DNA from: Antennarius striatus
Lineage: Eukaryota; Chordata; Actinopteri; Lophiiformes; Antennariidae
Direction of reading: 5' to 3'
NCBI RefSeq assembly: GCF_040054535.1
Contig: NC_090782.1
Coordinates: 21,545,001-21,609,000 of the forward strand
DNA: 64,000 bases
This document shows, piece after piece, positions 45,201 through 57,371 of this stretch (position 1 is its first letter; each line of letters opens with the position of its first letter). Made by a program: the position numbers and the translations under genes. Under the pieces are notes generated by a model. The model was given only the letters and a program-made list of their open reading frames with translations, was not told where the DNA came from and searched no databases.

Positions 45201-48200
45201 GTTGGGTACGACTCTGGTAAAATCTCCAGTCATCTATGTTTAAAATGAAATGATGGGTTTTGGTCCACTGTAAAGAAGAAGTGACTTCCTTGAAAATAAT
45301 CTGAGTTTTTGATTTTTTTTGTTATTGCCTGGACAAGTCAGCAATTAAAAAAAAAAAAACATCTACAAAAAAAACATCAATAAGCCTTTCAGTTTTTCCG
45401 GATAATCATTTAAATGATCCTTAACTGTGTTGTGTCTCAAACAGTATCCTGTTTCAGAAACAGAACAGACACGGAATCATGGAAAAATACAGCTGCCACT
45501 TAGCATTTCATTCACACAAACACTTACCTAACATAGTGACATGACAAGGAGCTAATGATCACAAATTGACTGACCAGACCCAGTGTTGTGTAACACTATC
45601 ACATCAGAAAACCACTGATGGCTGCAAACTAATAAAGACTGTGTGCTAATCTGGGTACAAATATAAAATCCTCAGCCCAATAACAACGAGTGAACCCGAT
45701 AGCAGTTACCGATAAATAGCTGTACTGTTGAAAATAAATGTTTTATTATTTATAGATTCTTTTTTTATCCGTTTCTGACCTCCCTCCTCATATACAGTAA
45801 TAATTTGTCTGCAATCCACAAAAATAGAAATACTGAAACATCTCTATGTTCTAAGCATTGCCAGCAGCCCCAAGCCAAAGTCAAGTAAGCAGCAACATTC
45901 CTTATGGTAAACAAAAGCATCTCCACCACATTCCTGCTAGATCATAAGATAACAAACAACAGCTTTATACATATATTATCACAGAACACACCCATGGTAA
46001 TCCCTGTGGGCTTACGGAGTCAATGTTCCTAACATTTATTTATACTGATGGTTTTGATATTTACTTCCTGGGATTACTATGGGTGCCATCAGAACAGATG
46101 GTCGGAAGGTTAAATTAGGTTTCAGTGGAAACTGTTAGTCCAAATTGGTCGTCCGTTAGATCTAACATTAGTTGGACCAGAATGCATTGAGATGTAGTAC
46201 GATCTGTTCCTTCAAGAGTCGACTGTACCTCAAAGAGACCACGAGCCACGGGAAAGATCCTCCTGACCACCTGCAGGGCCTGGCTGGGGTCAGACAGGAA
46301 GGGCAGCCAGCAGAGGGTAAAAGTCACCAACACAGTTGTAGCAATTCTCACCAGCAGGAACAACCTGGGGGGGAAGGGGAGGGGGGTCACATTGAGACGA
46401 GCTTCATCGTTTTTGGACACTGCTTGCAGATATGCCACAAATAATGACAGCAAATTCCAAACGTAATTTTCAAAAACACCATACAAACTTAAAAAATGCT
46501 AATTAGTATTAGCTTACATGTAGATACAGCTACTGGAGTTCATCAAACAATTAGTACATGCTGTCTGCGAGTCCTAATTTTGGGATTTGACCTGTGTGCG
46601 GGGGAATGCAGTGAAAGCCATGCATCAGCTGAAAGTCTTCAGTGTAGGTCAGCCTATCTTGTCAGCTGGAACTGTGAAGCTGCTGGTTAAGTTGCACACA
46701 CAGCATAGCTGAGGAGTTTGGGCATGGCGAGAGTGTCATCTGGACATATCTTCCCCCACGGCCCTCTCTAATTCAGCCCTCCATTTGCTACTAAATGCCC
46801 TTGGTACATTGTTACTAGATAAACAGACACTGGACACACTAGTAACAGCAGCCAATCTGATTACCTCAGTCATTCTGAGCCTCTCCTGAGGACACTGTCC
46901 TCTTATTGACTGATATTACATATGTGCTTTGAGCGCTCAACTTACGCTAAAAATGCTGCTAAATAGTCATGACTTCATAGACACAGAAATAAATCCTCTT
47001 GATTTTTGGTTGCCAGAAGTTCTTCAGTGTTCGCTTTACGGACACACGAGTCAGGATCTTTATTTTCTCTGAGAAATTATAAACGGAACTTTTACTTTTC
47101 TTTCTTCCATGAAAAGTTCTGTCAATCACTGATCATCCTTCTGTTACTGGTTTTGTCAAATAACAGTATCTTCATTTCGAGTTTGATAAATGTGGAGCTG
47201 GAGATTTAAACAGACTCACCCTCGCCCCATCAGGCCCAGTTTAACACACTTCCCCAGCAGGTAGCAGAAGAAGGGCAGGGCGTGGTACAGTTCCATCTGT
47301 TTGTAGCTGAGAGCCAGACAAAAGGCCACGGAGCCCAGTGAATCCCAGCCCAGACCGAGAGCCAGAACCCCCCATAGGGTAAAACCCAGGCTCACTCCGT
47401 TGTATCTGATAGGGTTAAGGTCAATGCAGTTTTTCATTTCATGATAGACATCTAAAAACAATAAAGTTCAAGTTACACAAATGATATTACGTTGAATAAA
47501 TAGTGGAATGCATTTGTACATAAAGGATACTGGAAATGGCCATAATCAATGAGGATTATCCCCGGGTATAAAAGGAAACACAACAGATTGGAAACCTGAA
47601 TAAAACAGAATTAAAATACAATAACTATTATGGGTTGTGAATTTAAAAAAATCTGCACAATTTATTGTGTTTAAAGAAAGACCTAAACAAAAGAGGTTGT
47701 TTTTTTAACTCCTTTCTTTCCAATGTTGTTTTCCCACTTTTGGTAATAAAAAGGCAAGGATCCCATCCCAACATGCACTGAACAAAGGGAAATGCATGCT
47801 GGGATAGCATAATGCTATATTTATTGATCTTGTACAAGCTGATTATGAAAACAGTCAAAATATTGCAAAATATCCCCATTAATCAGATGAAATGTCACAA
47901 CTTGTTGGAAAATGTAATAAAATCAAGTTATTTTGCAGTAACGACTTCAAAATTCCCCTATTTGGACGACTAGTGCTGTAAACAGTTATAATAAGGATGA
48001 ATTTGCCGTCTAATGTCCTCCACTTAGGTGTTTACTAGAAAAAAACCTATTAGACGTTAGACAAGCAAGGCCATTATGTTACCTTTTTTTTGGATGATCC
48101 ATCAGTCAGGTATAAACAGTAAAGAACAACAGCAGGGATGTATATCAATATATCTGCCACCAGGACTGAAAGAGAATAACGATATCAAAGAATATTAAAT

Positions 48201-49345
48201 ATTCAAAGTAAGATTCAAACAGATGTGGATCATGGAAGTTTTCCCACTTTATTTTCTCATGTTTACTATACCTGTAGTTCTCATGAACAGCTTGTGCGCT
48301 GGACTTTCATAACCTCTGGATTTGTGAAGTTCCACCCATTCAGGGTTTATTATCTTGGCTCTGTGGGAAAATAAAGTTTCAGAATCAGACAGAAGATTGT
48401 TTCATTTAAGAAAAAAAAGGGAAGATAAAACATAAATGTAGGTATGGCCGTCTCCTTTTAAAATTATTTTATCCATTTTCTACAACAACAGAATTATAAA
48501 CCAGGGTTTTCTGGAAACAAATCATCAATGAAAAATACACTATCTATAAAACTATAAAGGAGGTAGCACATCATCTATTTAATATAAATTACTTACATGT
48601 AAGCACAGATCAGGCTGTGGTAGGCAGTAAGAGGTGGGTAGTCGAGACCCCAGTAATTCAAGTCATTCTCAGTGGAGTTAAAGTACCTGCAAGGAGACAA
48701 GTATAGCACGCTTAATCTGAAGCTGAATAAGTATCAAACAAACAAAGGCTGACTGATTGATGGAGATATCCTACGGGGAGCGTTGTACATCAAGACTGCT
48801 GCAATGTTCAGCAGTATTTTCCACAATGTCACTTTTTAATTGATTTCATGGATCTTACTTATTCTACAGCTGTGATGCTGCAGGTGTGTGATTCATCCTG
48901 ACATGTCTGTATTAATGTGTTATTACCATATTTTTTAAAAAAAATATGTCTTCAGAAACATTAATTCGCTGTGAAAACAGATGGAGGTGCAGACAGACCA
49001 TTCCTGTACAGGGAGGTTGTAGGTCACCTCCTGCCAGTGCCTTTGGGCTTCATAGTCGCCAAATATGGGAGGTTTCCCCGCCCCTGGAGGAAGACAGCAA
49101 GGAAGGACAAGAAATCAAACGCTGACGTAATAACCGCTAATAACGACACCCGGATGCAAGTCTAACAGATACAAAACATTAGCTTATTCGGAAAAGGGAG
49201 TAAGCTACACAGACATAAGCACTGGTGTGGTGAAATAGCTGAATGTCTTTGCAAAGTTCCTACCTGAATACGAATTTAACGAGACGCTCCATCTCACAAC
49301 AACAGCGAGCAACACAGAAACCGATACGAGACTCCAAGTTTGCAT
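36253..49345 (-). CDS. alg6: ALG6 dolichyl-P-Glc alpha-1,3-glucosyltransferase, 14 exons
   Basis: Adds the first glucose from dolichyl-phosphate-glucose to Man9GlcNAc2-PP-dolichol on the ER lumenal side, in N-glycan precursor assembly (GT57 family, multi-spanning). Coding exons: 49264-49345, 48999-49083, 48597-48686, 48272-48360, 48083-48165, 47531-47595, 47220-47405, 46229-46364, 43140-43225, 41632-41716, 41448-41518, 39602-39670, 38160-38352, 36253-36444. All phases fit, giving 503 aa (human 507). Residues 1-27 form the first membrane segment and match human at RWxVSLNSYS. The family's acidic lumenal motif [10 protein letters not shown] (35-44, Asp37) is intact. Further matches are [43 protein letters not shown] and [11 protein letters not shown]. 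The start is in a frame overlapped by a different open frame (MERLVKFVF), rejected on homology. Exon 2 uses a weak donor GTCTGT. Intron 11 carries a hAT copy. Confidence 0.96.
39859..40650 (-). mobile_element. Non-autonomous hAT transposon, copy 2 (alg6 intron 11)
   Basis: A 792-bp element of the same family as 13067-13866, in inverted orientation. The 8-bp target duplications CTCTAGAG (39851-39858) and GTCTAGAG (40651-40658) match at 7 of 8. Ends resemble CAGTGTTTCTTTACC and its counterpart. On the minus strand a relic N-terminus [19 protein letters not shown] is preserved better than in copy 1, typical of BED-finger hAT transposases (SCAND3/ZBED5-like). The open frame ends soon after it, and most of the catalytic region is deleted. 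It is a dead or trans-mobilised copy. Confidence 0.87.
43361..43393. repeat. Perfect 14-bp palindrome with 5-base loop
   Basis: The arms GAAATAATGACTTA (43361-43374) and TAAGTCATTATTTC (43380-43393) are exact complements. It is in alg6 intron 8, and each arm contains an AP-1-like TGACTTA/TAAGTCA half. Confidence 0.95.
44377..44404. repeat. (CA)n microsatellite
   Basis: A short (CA)n tract in alg6 intron 8, followed by CCACCA-rich sequence. Confidence 0.9.
47765..47805. repeat. Near-perfect 13-bp inverted repeat (alg6 intron 6 side)
   Basis: ATCCCAACATGCA (47765-47777) pairs with TGCATGCTGGGAT (47793-47805) with one mismatch, across a 15-base loop. It lies about 170 bp upstream (minus strand) of alg6 exon 6, in intron 5. 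Confidence 0.85.
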
Positions 49346-50166
49346 AACTACCGGTAAAGCTGTAGAAATATGACGAGAAGCAATAGCTTAAAGGCTCTCC
49401 ATGAGACCCTGTTTCGAATCTGTTTACATTTCCTGTATACGTCATCCACCAGCGCGTCGTTGCGTCTTCTCATTGGACACGGCACGCCGACACAAAGCAG
49501 TGACGCAGGAGGCGTTCTGGTCCCCACCGAGAAAGATGACATTTACACAATTAAGCCATTACTGTATACTTTACGACTTGAACAAGCAAATATAAATCTT
49601 AGAAAAGTATGTACAGTACTTGTTTATAATAAATATAAGGGTATAGCTATACAACATGTGACAATGACAGCTTTATTGACGTAGTTTCACCATTCATTTC
49701 AAAGTAGCAAAGTCTCCCATTGTATCCGAATGCAACATCAACTGAAGCGAGATTCAACACAGATGGGTTGATAATATTCATTATTAATTAAAAGATTACT
49801 GCCAAAAACTATTAACTTCAGTTCACGGATCAAGGCTAGAAAAAACAGCTTTTGCCTGAAAGAAAATTTTCTTTGTCAATAATATATGACGAAGAGTCAC
49901 AAAAATCATATACAAACTATATTTAAATTATTAATATAAATGATGAAAGTGAGTGAAATTTGCTTTTTTTTTTTAATGTTATGTCAAGATCTCAAATCTG
50001 TCCCGCATCATCATTTCATATATATGAAACATTTTTCAAACCAGAAAGCTGGTATCTAAAATAGTATTTATGTTTCACCATAAAGGAAACAGATTTTTTT
50101 TTTTCCCCTCAGGAAATTGTGTGGTGATTTTGGAGACAAAGGAGTGTAAGTGGTTGTTGGTCTATA

Positions 50167-50298
50167 TGTGTCAGCCCTATGAATAACTGGCGACCTGTTT
50201 GGGGTGTACCCTTTCCCTGCCAATCATCCAATGTCAGCTGGGATTGGGTCCAGACACCCCCTGACCTGGATAAATGGTCATGGATAATGGAAGGATGA
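50167..50298 (+). mobile_element. L2/Maui-like LINE 3' tail fragment
   Basis: Contains ACTGGCGACCTGTTTGGGGT, TGTCAGCTGGGATTGGGTCC and a terminal ATGGATAATGGAAGGATG. This is the order expected of fish L2-clade 3' tails (GCGACCTGTCCAGGGTGTACC, AGCTGGGATAGGCTCCAG, GGATAATGGATGGATG-like end). It is a better-preserved relative of 16637-16745, truncated at the 5' side. Confidence 0.75.
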
Positions 50299-50829
50299 CT
50301 TTTACTGTCTTTCTGTATGCTGTCTGGTGCTTAAAGTATGAAATGAAATTATTACATTCTATGTGTTACATAGAAGTGTGCTAAGAAGAAACACGACGCC
50401 TTTTTTTTTTATTTATCATGACTCTGATGTCAGAATTTGATTTTGTCCTGTCAAATATTAAAAAAAGGGGGATTTTTTTTTTTTACAGATTATGGCAAAT
50501 TAACAAGATTTACCAAATTCCACTACATGAATGGAACGTCTGTCTCATTTGAAAGAAGTTTGCTGTAACCTTCAGTACACCGATCTGACTGTGGTTATAT
50601 GATGCGAGTCTGTCCTTGCCCTCCCGTCTCAATGTAAATCTCAGCCCAGGGGCCATATTCTCCTCTGTGACCTTTCCTTCTGTTGACACCATCATCTTTG
50701 TTGCCAAGGTGTTGGGAATTACTAGGTGAGACATGTTCCTTGTGGTTCTGGCATCAATTATGCATAAATAATAATAACCACGAACAACTGCTGATTTGCA
50801 ATGACACTTTCATTACAATGGCAGCAGCC

Positions 50830-51070
50830 TATAACTCACTGGTACCCATTAGTTATTAATGCCTGGCCACGCCAGCTTTACTTTATCATTTATTGCTTCA
50901 TCTCTACGCCTTTTTAAATATTCAGTAACTGCTGTAACTACATTTACTGTCTGTGATCTCCGCCCAGGAGAAAGCAATCTTGTGGTGGGAGATGACCTAG
51001 TTATTATAGAGGCCTGGGCCTGGCTTTCCAATGCCTTTGAAGTCTATTATATACATTCAAGTTTGTTCCA
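50830..51070. promoter_or_regulatory. Candidate regulatory element downstream of foxd3
   Basis: Repeat-free stretch with TTAGTTATTAATGCCTGGCC, GTGATCTCCGCCCAGGAG, AGGCCTGGGCCTGGC and CTTTGAAGT. High complexity and mixed homeodomain, E-box-like and GC motifs resemble vertebrate developmental enhancers. Conservation is untested. Confidence 0.3.
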
Positions 51071-52655
51071 GCAAGTACAACTTAAAGTTTCTGTGTTTCT
51101 GTCAAGCGTCGGTTGATTATAGGAGAAATAAAACCTGCAATGCAAAAGTAGCTTCTTCATTTCAGAAATAGAGTTCATCCTCCTGTGATAACTGCAGGTT
51201 ATCTCATTTACACATTCTGTAAACACAGACGTCCAGGTGCTTCTCCTTCATTGCAGATCTTGTCTTAATTGCATCATCGACACATCGTTTGGAAACCCTG
51301 CAGTGTTCACAGTGTGCATTTACAGAAATGTAAGTTTAATCTGAGGCAAAAAGCAAATTTACTCCTTATTCCAGACGCATTCGGGGCCAGAACAGAATGT
51401 GAATCCAATCCAGCCTTTTTCCCACTAAGGGTCCTCTCTGACTCAAAGGTCAAGGGTAACACATTAACTCCTTTCCAAATCAGTGTCCTCACCTTGAATT
51501 TTAAAATCCAGCATGGGCTGAATGAATAGTGTCAAATATATTATAGAAGAGAAACTAGACACTGATCCTATACAATAAATAAATGTGCATTATAGTTATA
51601 GATTTAGACATGAGGCTCTGATCAATGTTGGTTTATTATTTCCAGTGAAAAAGAATACTGAACGGACATTAAATTGGTATTAAATGCAAAATTGATGATT
51701 ACACAAACTTTGTCTTTTGATAAAAATCTTGTGATATGCTCAAATGTTCCAGGACAGTGTGGCTTGTGTTTAAACATGGGTTTGACTTTCTGGATGGATG
51801 GATTCTTAAAATGTACTAGAAACACTCTGACGAGTCACAATCCAGTCAGTTGTATCAGTAGCATTACTGAGTTCAGGTTTTCCAAACAGTAGTGATTAAT
51901 CTGAATTTATTCCCCAACCAGTAAAACCAATCTGGGCTTTTGATTCTTTAAAAGGCAGTTGGAAAGCTCTGTTTTGTTTCATCAGACACTGTGGTGTACA
52001 GTCAAGAGTCAAGTACACAAAACACTCATGCTTTGATATTATTTTATTCTAGCACATAATCCAATGAGGAAGCTGAGGCAACACACTGATCAGCCCTCCT
52101 TGTCTGTTGTGAGTGGTTTGTTTGAGATCATTTAATTTGTGAGTGAATTAATCAAAATTAGCAATTTGGTTTCACCTGAAAACAGCCATTGCTGTTGAAC
52201 TGAGTCTTTTTTTTTTTTTTGCTTGCTGAATTCAATTATTAAATCTGCATTTTGGTATAAAAAAATATTTTTATTTTATACCCAGCTACTTTTATGTAAA
52301 AGAAAAAATATATATCTCACCAAGCTGTGTAATGCACCCAACAAAAAGATGAGCTTTTGTCTTATGTACTTAAAATATTCAACTAAATCAATTGATTTTG
52401 CTCACAATAATCTTGAATCACTTTTCAGTTAGCAACTCGGCGGTAAATGGACTACTGTATGTGGACTTTATTTTAGACTGTACTTGAGGCTGACTGGTGG
52501 AGCTGTGGAAACCACACCAGGCTTTTCTCCATCTGTAGAAGTTATGATGTAGTGTGTGCGTTTTCTTGCCCAATCAGCAAAATGTTGTTCATTTTATATA
52601 AAAAAAAAAGAATTATAAGGAAGGATGAAAGATATTATTACAAGGATATTGTAAG

Positions 52656-52684
52656 ATATATGTGTGTGTGTGTATATATATATA

Positions 52685-52765
<81 letters not shown>

Positions 52766-52773
52766 TGTATATA

Positions 52774-52832
<59 letters not shown>
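52656..52832. repeat. Compound (TG)n/(TA)n microsatellite
   Basis: About 175 bp of TA dinucleotides broken by two TG blocks (52661-52672 and near 52775-52792). It generates spurious Tyr-Ile open frames on both strands. Confidence 0.97.
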
Positions 52833-52835
<3 letters not shown>

Positions 52836-55010
52836 ACAAATGTACATGTTTTAAGACGTTACTATGATCTAAATCTGTGTTTTATAAGATATAAGCTTCT
52901 TTTTTTAATAGAGGTCATGTGGAATCTCTTCTTTCTCCTCATTTGCAACAAACCCGTGAATTAACACTAAATTAATTTAAAGCTCTGATCATGAAGTTTT
53001 GGATTGAAATCTGTATTACAATCATTAGGATAAAGAAATGCTATACTCACATTGCCTATCATAATTTTTAAAAATGACAAACAGATATTGATTATATTTG
53101 CTTCACATCCTGTCAGATTGTCCGTCGTTTTCATTGAGATTAATATCATCTGAAAATAAGAACGGTTTCATCAGATTGCAGAATCTCAAATTGTTTTACT
53201 AAACATTTATCTTTCAGATATTCCAGCCGGGGTGCCACTTAGCGCCCCCTAGCGGGTCCAATCTCCCCTGTTCTATAGGAGAACATCAGGAACGTCGCAT
53301 GGAATCTATCGCAGACCGAAATTTACCAAAGGCGCCCCTTTCCACTCAGGAACTGAGAACTGGCTGCTTTGGAGTGCATGATTTTAAAAATTTTTTAAAT
53401 GGAATTGGTGGTTAAAATTTTTTTTTTTTTAAAAAGACAAATAAATAAAAACTACATTTGGAAACATCTCACATTTCCCCCCCCTGAGTAAAAATGACAG
53501 CGTCTGTCTGTGCCCTGAAGTTGACCTCTGGCGGTGCCTTTATGGCCTCAATAAAAAAAAAAAAGTGATGACTATTAAACGTCTCTTTAGAGCATACATT
53601 AAGAATCGGGATTAGGAGAAAAATAAAATGACGGACATGATGATCAAGAAGTCGTCCAGAAGAATCTAAAATCACATATTTGTTTCCTTTTTATTTATTT
53701 TTGAATAATATGAGCTTATTAAATATTTTTAAATCCAAGGAACAATCAACAGAGAATTTGAACGGAACAATGTGCGTTGATGCGATAAACACATTGAAAT
53801 GATCATCAATTCTAGGCTTTAGTAATACAGTAATATCATTTTTGAGGCGACTCAGCTACTCATGCTTAATAATAACCTTTATGATGATGATGACAATAAT
53901 AATCTCGATATAATAGTAATGAATGAGATGTCCCGGTGACATTAGAGAACACTCATGCGTCACAAGCACCTTCTCCAGTGTCGAAAAAGTAGAGAGGCTC
54001 CTTTCTTTTTCTCATGGGGATCGGATAAATATAGCCCCCCACTCACACACACACACACTCACTCACACACACATACACACGCCCGGTCGCCATTTGCTGT
54101 TTGTGTAAAAGTGATTAGCCAGACACAACTGCGAAACTGTTACCTTCATAGGGGCCGGGGCCAAGCCGAGGAGCCTGTAAACAGACACGGGCAGTGATGT
54201 AATGCTAAATTAAAAGGTACCTCCGCGGTGACCTGCAGTCAGCCATCATTATCGGGGAAAACAACGCATAAGCAGGGTTTAAAAAACAATCAAACTGTTT
54301 TAGATTGTAGGAATGAGCGTTCACACGGGCTTTACTCCCGTTTTTCTTCACATCTAAAATAAGATTTTAGATTTATTTCAACCCTGAGAGATGAGACGCG
54401 CCGTCTCCCCTCTTTTTCCACCTGCTCTCTGAATTTTTTAAATCCTAAAATAATACTAAAATTGCAAAATGTAAAAAATATGTTGTCGTATGTTGCTTTT
54501 TTTTATCACTTTAAAATAATTTTCAGTAATAATCCAAATTTATTTTCAAAATTCAATTAGATTTCACATATATGCGCAATAAAATCTTTTCCTGAGAGAA
54601 AAAAGATATTTAGGGTTTGTCGTTAAAATCTTTAATTCAATTTCCTTTCTTTGGTTAATATAAGCTAATTATTTTGGATCAATATTATAAATATAAATTA
54701 ATCCTAACGGGTTTTTGCTTCAACACCGTGAAAAAATTGGATGATTTCAAATTCTTAATTTTATTTCAAAAACTAATAAAATAAAATAAAACAAAAACAT
54801 TTAGCAGATGAAACACTTTTTTCGTATCATGTTCTCAATATTTTAAGTAATTTTACAATGCTAATCAATTATTAAATATATCTTTGTCTGCATGGCATAA
54901 GGGGTTTACACAAATTCTATGATATATATTTAAAAGTAAAATAGGTCATTCTCATTAAATCCCTTTAATGACGTTTAATAATGAAGATTGATTTTAATTT
55001 TTTTCTCAAA

Positions 55011-55016
55011 TTTATT
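55011..55016 (-). terminator. foxd3: foxd3 polyadenylation signal candidate (AATAAA)
   Basis: Canonical AATAAA on the minus strand about 405 bp past the foxd3 stop, followed by T-rich sequence. A plausible 3' end, not verified. Confidence 0.45.
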
Positions 55017-55420
55017 TACAAATAAATTCAGCTTACAACACAATAGAGCTACATAGAATTACATATATTTGCTCTTATTTAAATTATAAACAGACTATTT
55101 TTCAGAGCTTTTTGTTTCTTGTAGGAAAAGGAAGCAAAAAAAAAAATGTGTCCAGTGAGCTTCCAGTACAAAAAAAAAAAGTCAAATAATCGTCACAGGA
55201 ACAGAAGGGGAAAAAAAACAGGTAAAAGTCAAACAGGTGAAATTCTTTTTACATGTATTTACAATTATTACCTGTACAGAAATATCTCCTTTTTGTCTTT
55301 TTTTCACTGCGTTTCAACAGTCTACATGGCTACAGAGTCTCGCCTTTTGATTTGTGCTGTTCGCCCAGTGATAATGTCTGCGTATAAAAATAAGAGATTT
55401 GAATTTCTCTTGGCTCTGAG

Positions 55421-56617
55421 TCACTGTGAAGGCCATTTCGACACCGCCGCCGCCGTCGCTGACGGTAAAACGTGTCCAGAAATAATATTCGACGGAACGC
55501 TGAGGATGGGCGCGATGGCGGCTGAGGTCCGGCTCAGGGAGAGGGACTGCGCGCTCAGCAGGGCGGACTGAACGGTCACCGGAGGCCGCAGGAAAGCCTG
55601 AGCGGCGCCCGGTGAGGTGGAGGAGGCGCTGGAGACCCCGATGATGTTCTCTATACTGAATGACGGCCTGTTGGAAGGCTCTGATTTAATCATGGACGCC
55701 GTGCTCAGGCTGTTGAGCTGGAGCTGGAGACTCGGACTGAGCTGGGAGTTGAACGCTTTCCTGCTGAGTTCCGCCGAGGGCAGGAGAGGGACCCCCGGGG
55801 GCAGCATGTGACCCACAGGGGGGATGTACGGGTACTGCAAAGCCGCCGGATGGGAATAAGCAGCCGGGTGGATCCCGTAGTGTCTTCCGTAGGGCCCCCC
55901 CAGGCTGTAGGCGCCGAAACTTTGCATCATGAGAGCCGTCTGGTCCCTGAGCATGTCCGGCTGGACCCTCTTGAACCTTTTCCTCCTCCTGAGGAAGCTG
56001 CCGTTGTCGAACATGTCCTCTGAGGCGGGATCCAGGGTCCAGTAGTTGCCCTTGCCGGGGTTGCCGGGTTCCCGGGGGATTTTCACGAAGCAGTCGTTGA
56101 GGGATAAGTTGTGGCGGATGGAGTTTTGCCACGCAGGGAACTTCTCCCGGTAGTAGGGGAAGCGGCTGCTGATGAACTCACAGATCCCACTGAGGGTGAG
56201 CTTCTTCTGCGGGCTCTGGAGGATGGCCATGGTGATGAGGGCGATGTAGGAGTAAGGCGGTTTGACCAGGCTGTTTTTGGGCTTCTGGATCCCACCTCCC
56301 GCCGCCGAGCTCTGGTCTTGACCCTCTCCCTTCCCGGTGCCCGTCTCGCCCTCCCCGGAGCTCTCACAGCACGGACTCCCTCCACCGGATCCGATCTCCT
56401 CTTTCTCCACCTCGATCTCATCTTCCATCTCCTCGTCGCCCGTTTCCCCTCGCAGGTCGTGCAGGATGCCTCCCCCGGGGCTGTCGCAGTCGCTGTCCAC
56501 CCTCTCCATGCCTTCCTCGTCTCCCTCGCCCACCACGTCGATATCCACGTCTTCCGCCGTGAGCACAGTTTGACCGGACATGTCGCTGGCTCTTTCGCTG
56601 CCTCCAGACAGGGTCAT
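55421..56617 (-). CDS. foxd3: Forkhead box D3, single-exon, complete
   Basis: Winged-helix transcription factor needed for neural-crest specification, pluripotent states and mesoderm. It acts in the nucleus, largely as a repressor or pioneer factor. The 398-aa protein starts [20 protein letters not shown], the FOXD3 N-terminus. An acidic, Gly/Ser-rich region follows (about 31-108). The forkhead domain spans about 118-212, with recognition helix NSIRHNLSL (165-173) and wing 2 basic run RRRKRFKR. The Groucho-binding eh1-like motif FSIENIIG is at 320-327 and the C-terminus SKWPSQ matches the human AKWPAQ. It is shorter than human FOXD3 (478), mainly for lack of poly-Ala and Gly runs. No introns, as usual for FOXD genes. 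Long antisense open frames over it are GC-rich shadows. Confidence 0.98.
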   Translation of the reverse strand: MTLSGGSERASDMSGQTVLTAEDVDIDVVGEGDEEGMERVDSDCDSPGGGILHDLRGETGDEEMEDEIEVEKEEIGSGGGSPCCESSGEGETGTGKGEGQDQSSAAGGGIQKPKNSLVKPPYSYIALITMAILQSPQKKLTLSGICEFISSRFPYYREKFPAWQNSIRHNLSLNDCFVKIPREPGNPGKGNYWTLDPASEDMFDNGSFLRRRKRFKRVQPDMLRDQTALMMQSFGAYSLGGPYGRHYGIHPAAYSHPAALQYPYIPPVGHMLPPGVPLLPSAELSRKAFNSQLSPSLQLQLNSLSTASMIKSEPSNRPSFSIENIIGVSSASSTSPGAAQAFLRPPVTVQSALLSAQSLSLSRTSAAIAPILSVPSNIISGHVLPSATAAAVSKWPSQ

Positions 56618-57065
56618 CTCACGGCTTACTCACACTTTTTTTGTTTTTGTTTCAGAAGTCCAACCGGAGCCAAAACAAACGAGCAGCCGGGTGTGATGGG
56701 TGTCTAGGTAGGACGAGCGCGGTCAGTGCTGCACGCACGTCAGGTTCTGCTTGGCTTTCGGAGCGTCCCTGTCAAGAGATCGGCTGCCTCCCCCCCCCAC
56801 CACCACCAAAAAAAAAAAAAAAAAAAGAAAAGAAAAGATCTGAACAGGCCAGTCGAGAACAAGGAGAAACTTCAACTTCTTGATATTTCTCCACTCGGTA
56901 AGTGAGCAGGTCTGAGGAAAGCGGCTGGAGAAGTTGCTTCGGAGAATGTTTTTGCGCGCTCCGCCGTCCCTTCTCGCCTCGCGTATATTTCCTATCGGAG
57001 TGATATTTGGACAGCCAGGTTGAGATGACACATGCTGCTTTTAAAGGCCTCAGCTTTTTAAAGGA
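56618..57065 (-). promoter_or_regulatory. foxd3 5' UTR and core promoter region
   Basis: On the minus strand two TATA-like TTTAAA boxes lie near 57041-57062, about 430 bp upstream of the start codon. A start of transcription near 57010-57030 is therefore plausible. The leader contains an A-rich/T-rich run near 56808-56837. This is inferred from motif spacing only. Confidence 0.4.
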
Positions 57066-57139
57066 CTGTCTGATAGATGACTTTTCTCAGTATAAGATAT
57101 ACTAACGGTGCAGAGCACGTGGTTCGGTGACGACAGCAC

Positions 57140-57199
57140 GCCCCCTCTCCTCTCTCCTCTCTTCTCTCCTCCCCTCCTTCCACCCACCTCTCCTCTCTG
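57140..57199. repeat. Polypyrimidine (CT-rich) tract upstream of foxd3
   Basis: About 60 bp nearly all C/T on the plus strand. With the GGA tract at 57311-57371 it forms a purine/pyrimidine pair flanking possible OCT/SOX sites. Both could adopt triplex or G4 structures. Confidence 0.85.
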
Positions 57200-57206
57200 T
57201 TAAACC

Positions 57207-57245
57207 ATGCAAACTGGAGTTGTTTCATGGATTTGTCAACAATGG
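57207..57245. promoter_or_regulatory. Possible OCT and SOX sites upstream of foxd3
   Basis: An octamer-like ATGCAAAC (57207-57214) and a SOX-like AACAATGG (57238-57245) lie 23 bp apart, about 590-630 bp upstream of the foxd3 start codon. The spacing is wider than the classic composite OCT4-SOX2 element. FOXD3 is linked to pluripotency networks, which makes these sites worth noting, but short motifs occur often by chance. Confidence 0.3.
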
Positions 57246-57310
57246 GACATCAGCAATGCTGCTTTCCGCTGATTTCTGTGTTCGTCCGTCATAGACCATT
57301 TAACGGTGGC

Positions 57311-57371
57311 AGAGGGAGGAGGAGGAGGAGGAGGAGGAGGAGGTGGAGGAGGAGAAGGAGGAGGAAGAGGG
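57311..57371. repeat. (GGA)n-rich purine tract
   Basis: About 60 bp of GGA/GAA-type repeats on the plus strand, about 700 bp upstream of foxd3. Confidence 0.92.

Larger units (their letters stand above)
49346..55010. other. Intergenic foxd3-alg6
   Basis: About 5.7 kb between the alg6 5' end and the foxd3 3' end, both minus. It includes the alg6 promoter next to 49346, an L2-like tail, a long (TA)n/(TG)n tract, a short (CA)n near 54039-54076 and AT-rich unique DNA. No further gene is supported. Confidence 0.55.

Noticed and set aside
49260-49445. Open frame ending [10 protein letters not shown] as the alg6 start
   Set aside because: A different frame from 49345 gives the family N-terminus and fits exon-2 phase.
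52552-52964. Tyr-Ile repeat open frames
   Set aside because: Translations of a (TA)n/(TG)n tract.
53210-53350. CGCCCCCTAG-type sequence as a known repeat
   Set aside because: Similar short strings are common in fish DNA; no second copy in the window and no boundaries, so no family call was made.
55146-55571. 141-codon plus-strand frame overlapping the foxd3 3' end
   Set aside because: Antisense shadow of foxd3 extended through A-rich 3' UTR.
56111-56707. 198-codon open frame antisense to foxd3
   Set aside because: It lies over the GC-rich, strongly coding foxd3 exon; its Leu/Arg/Pro-rich translation is a frame shadow with no homology. Mammals have a noncoding antisense FOXD3-AS1, but nothing here shows a fish counterpart.
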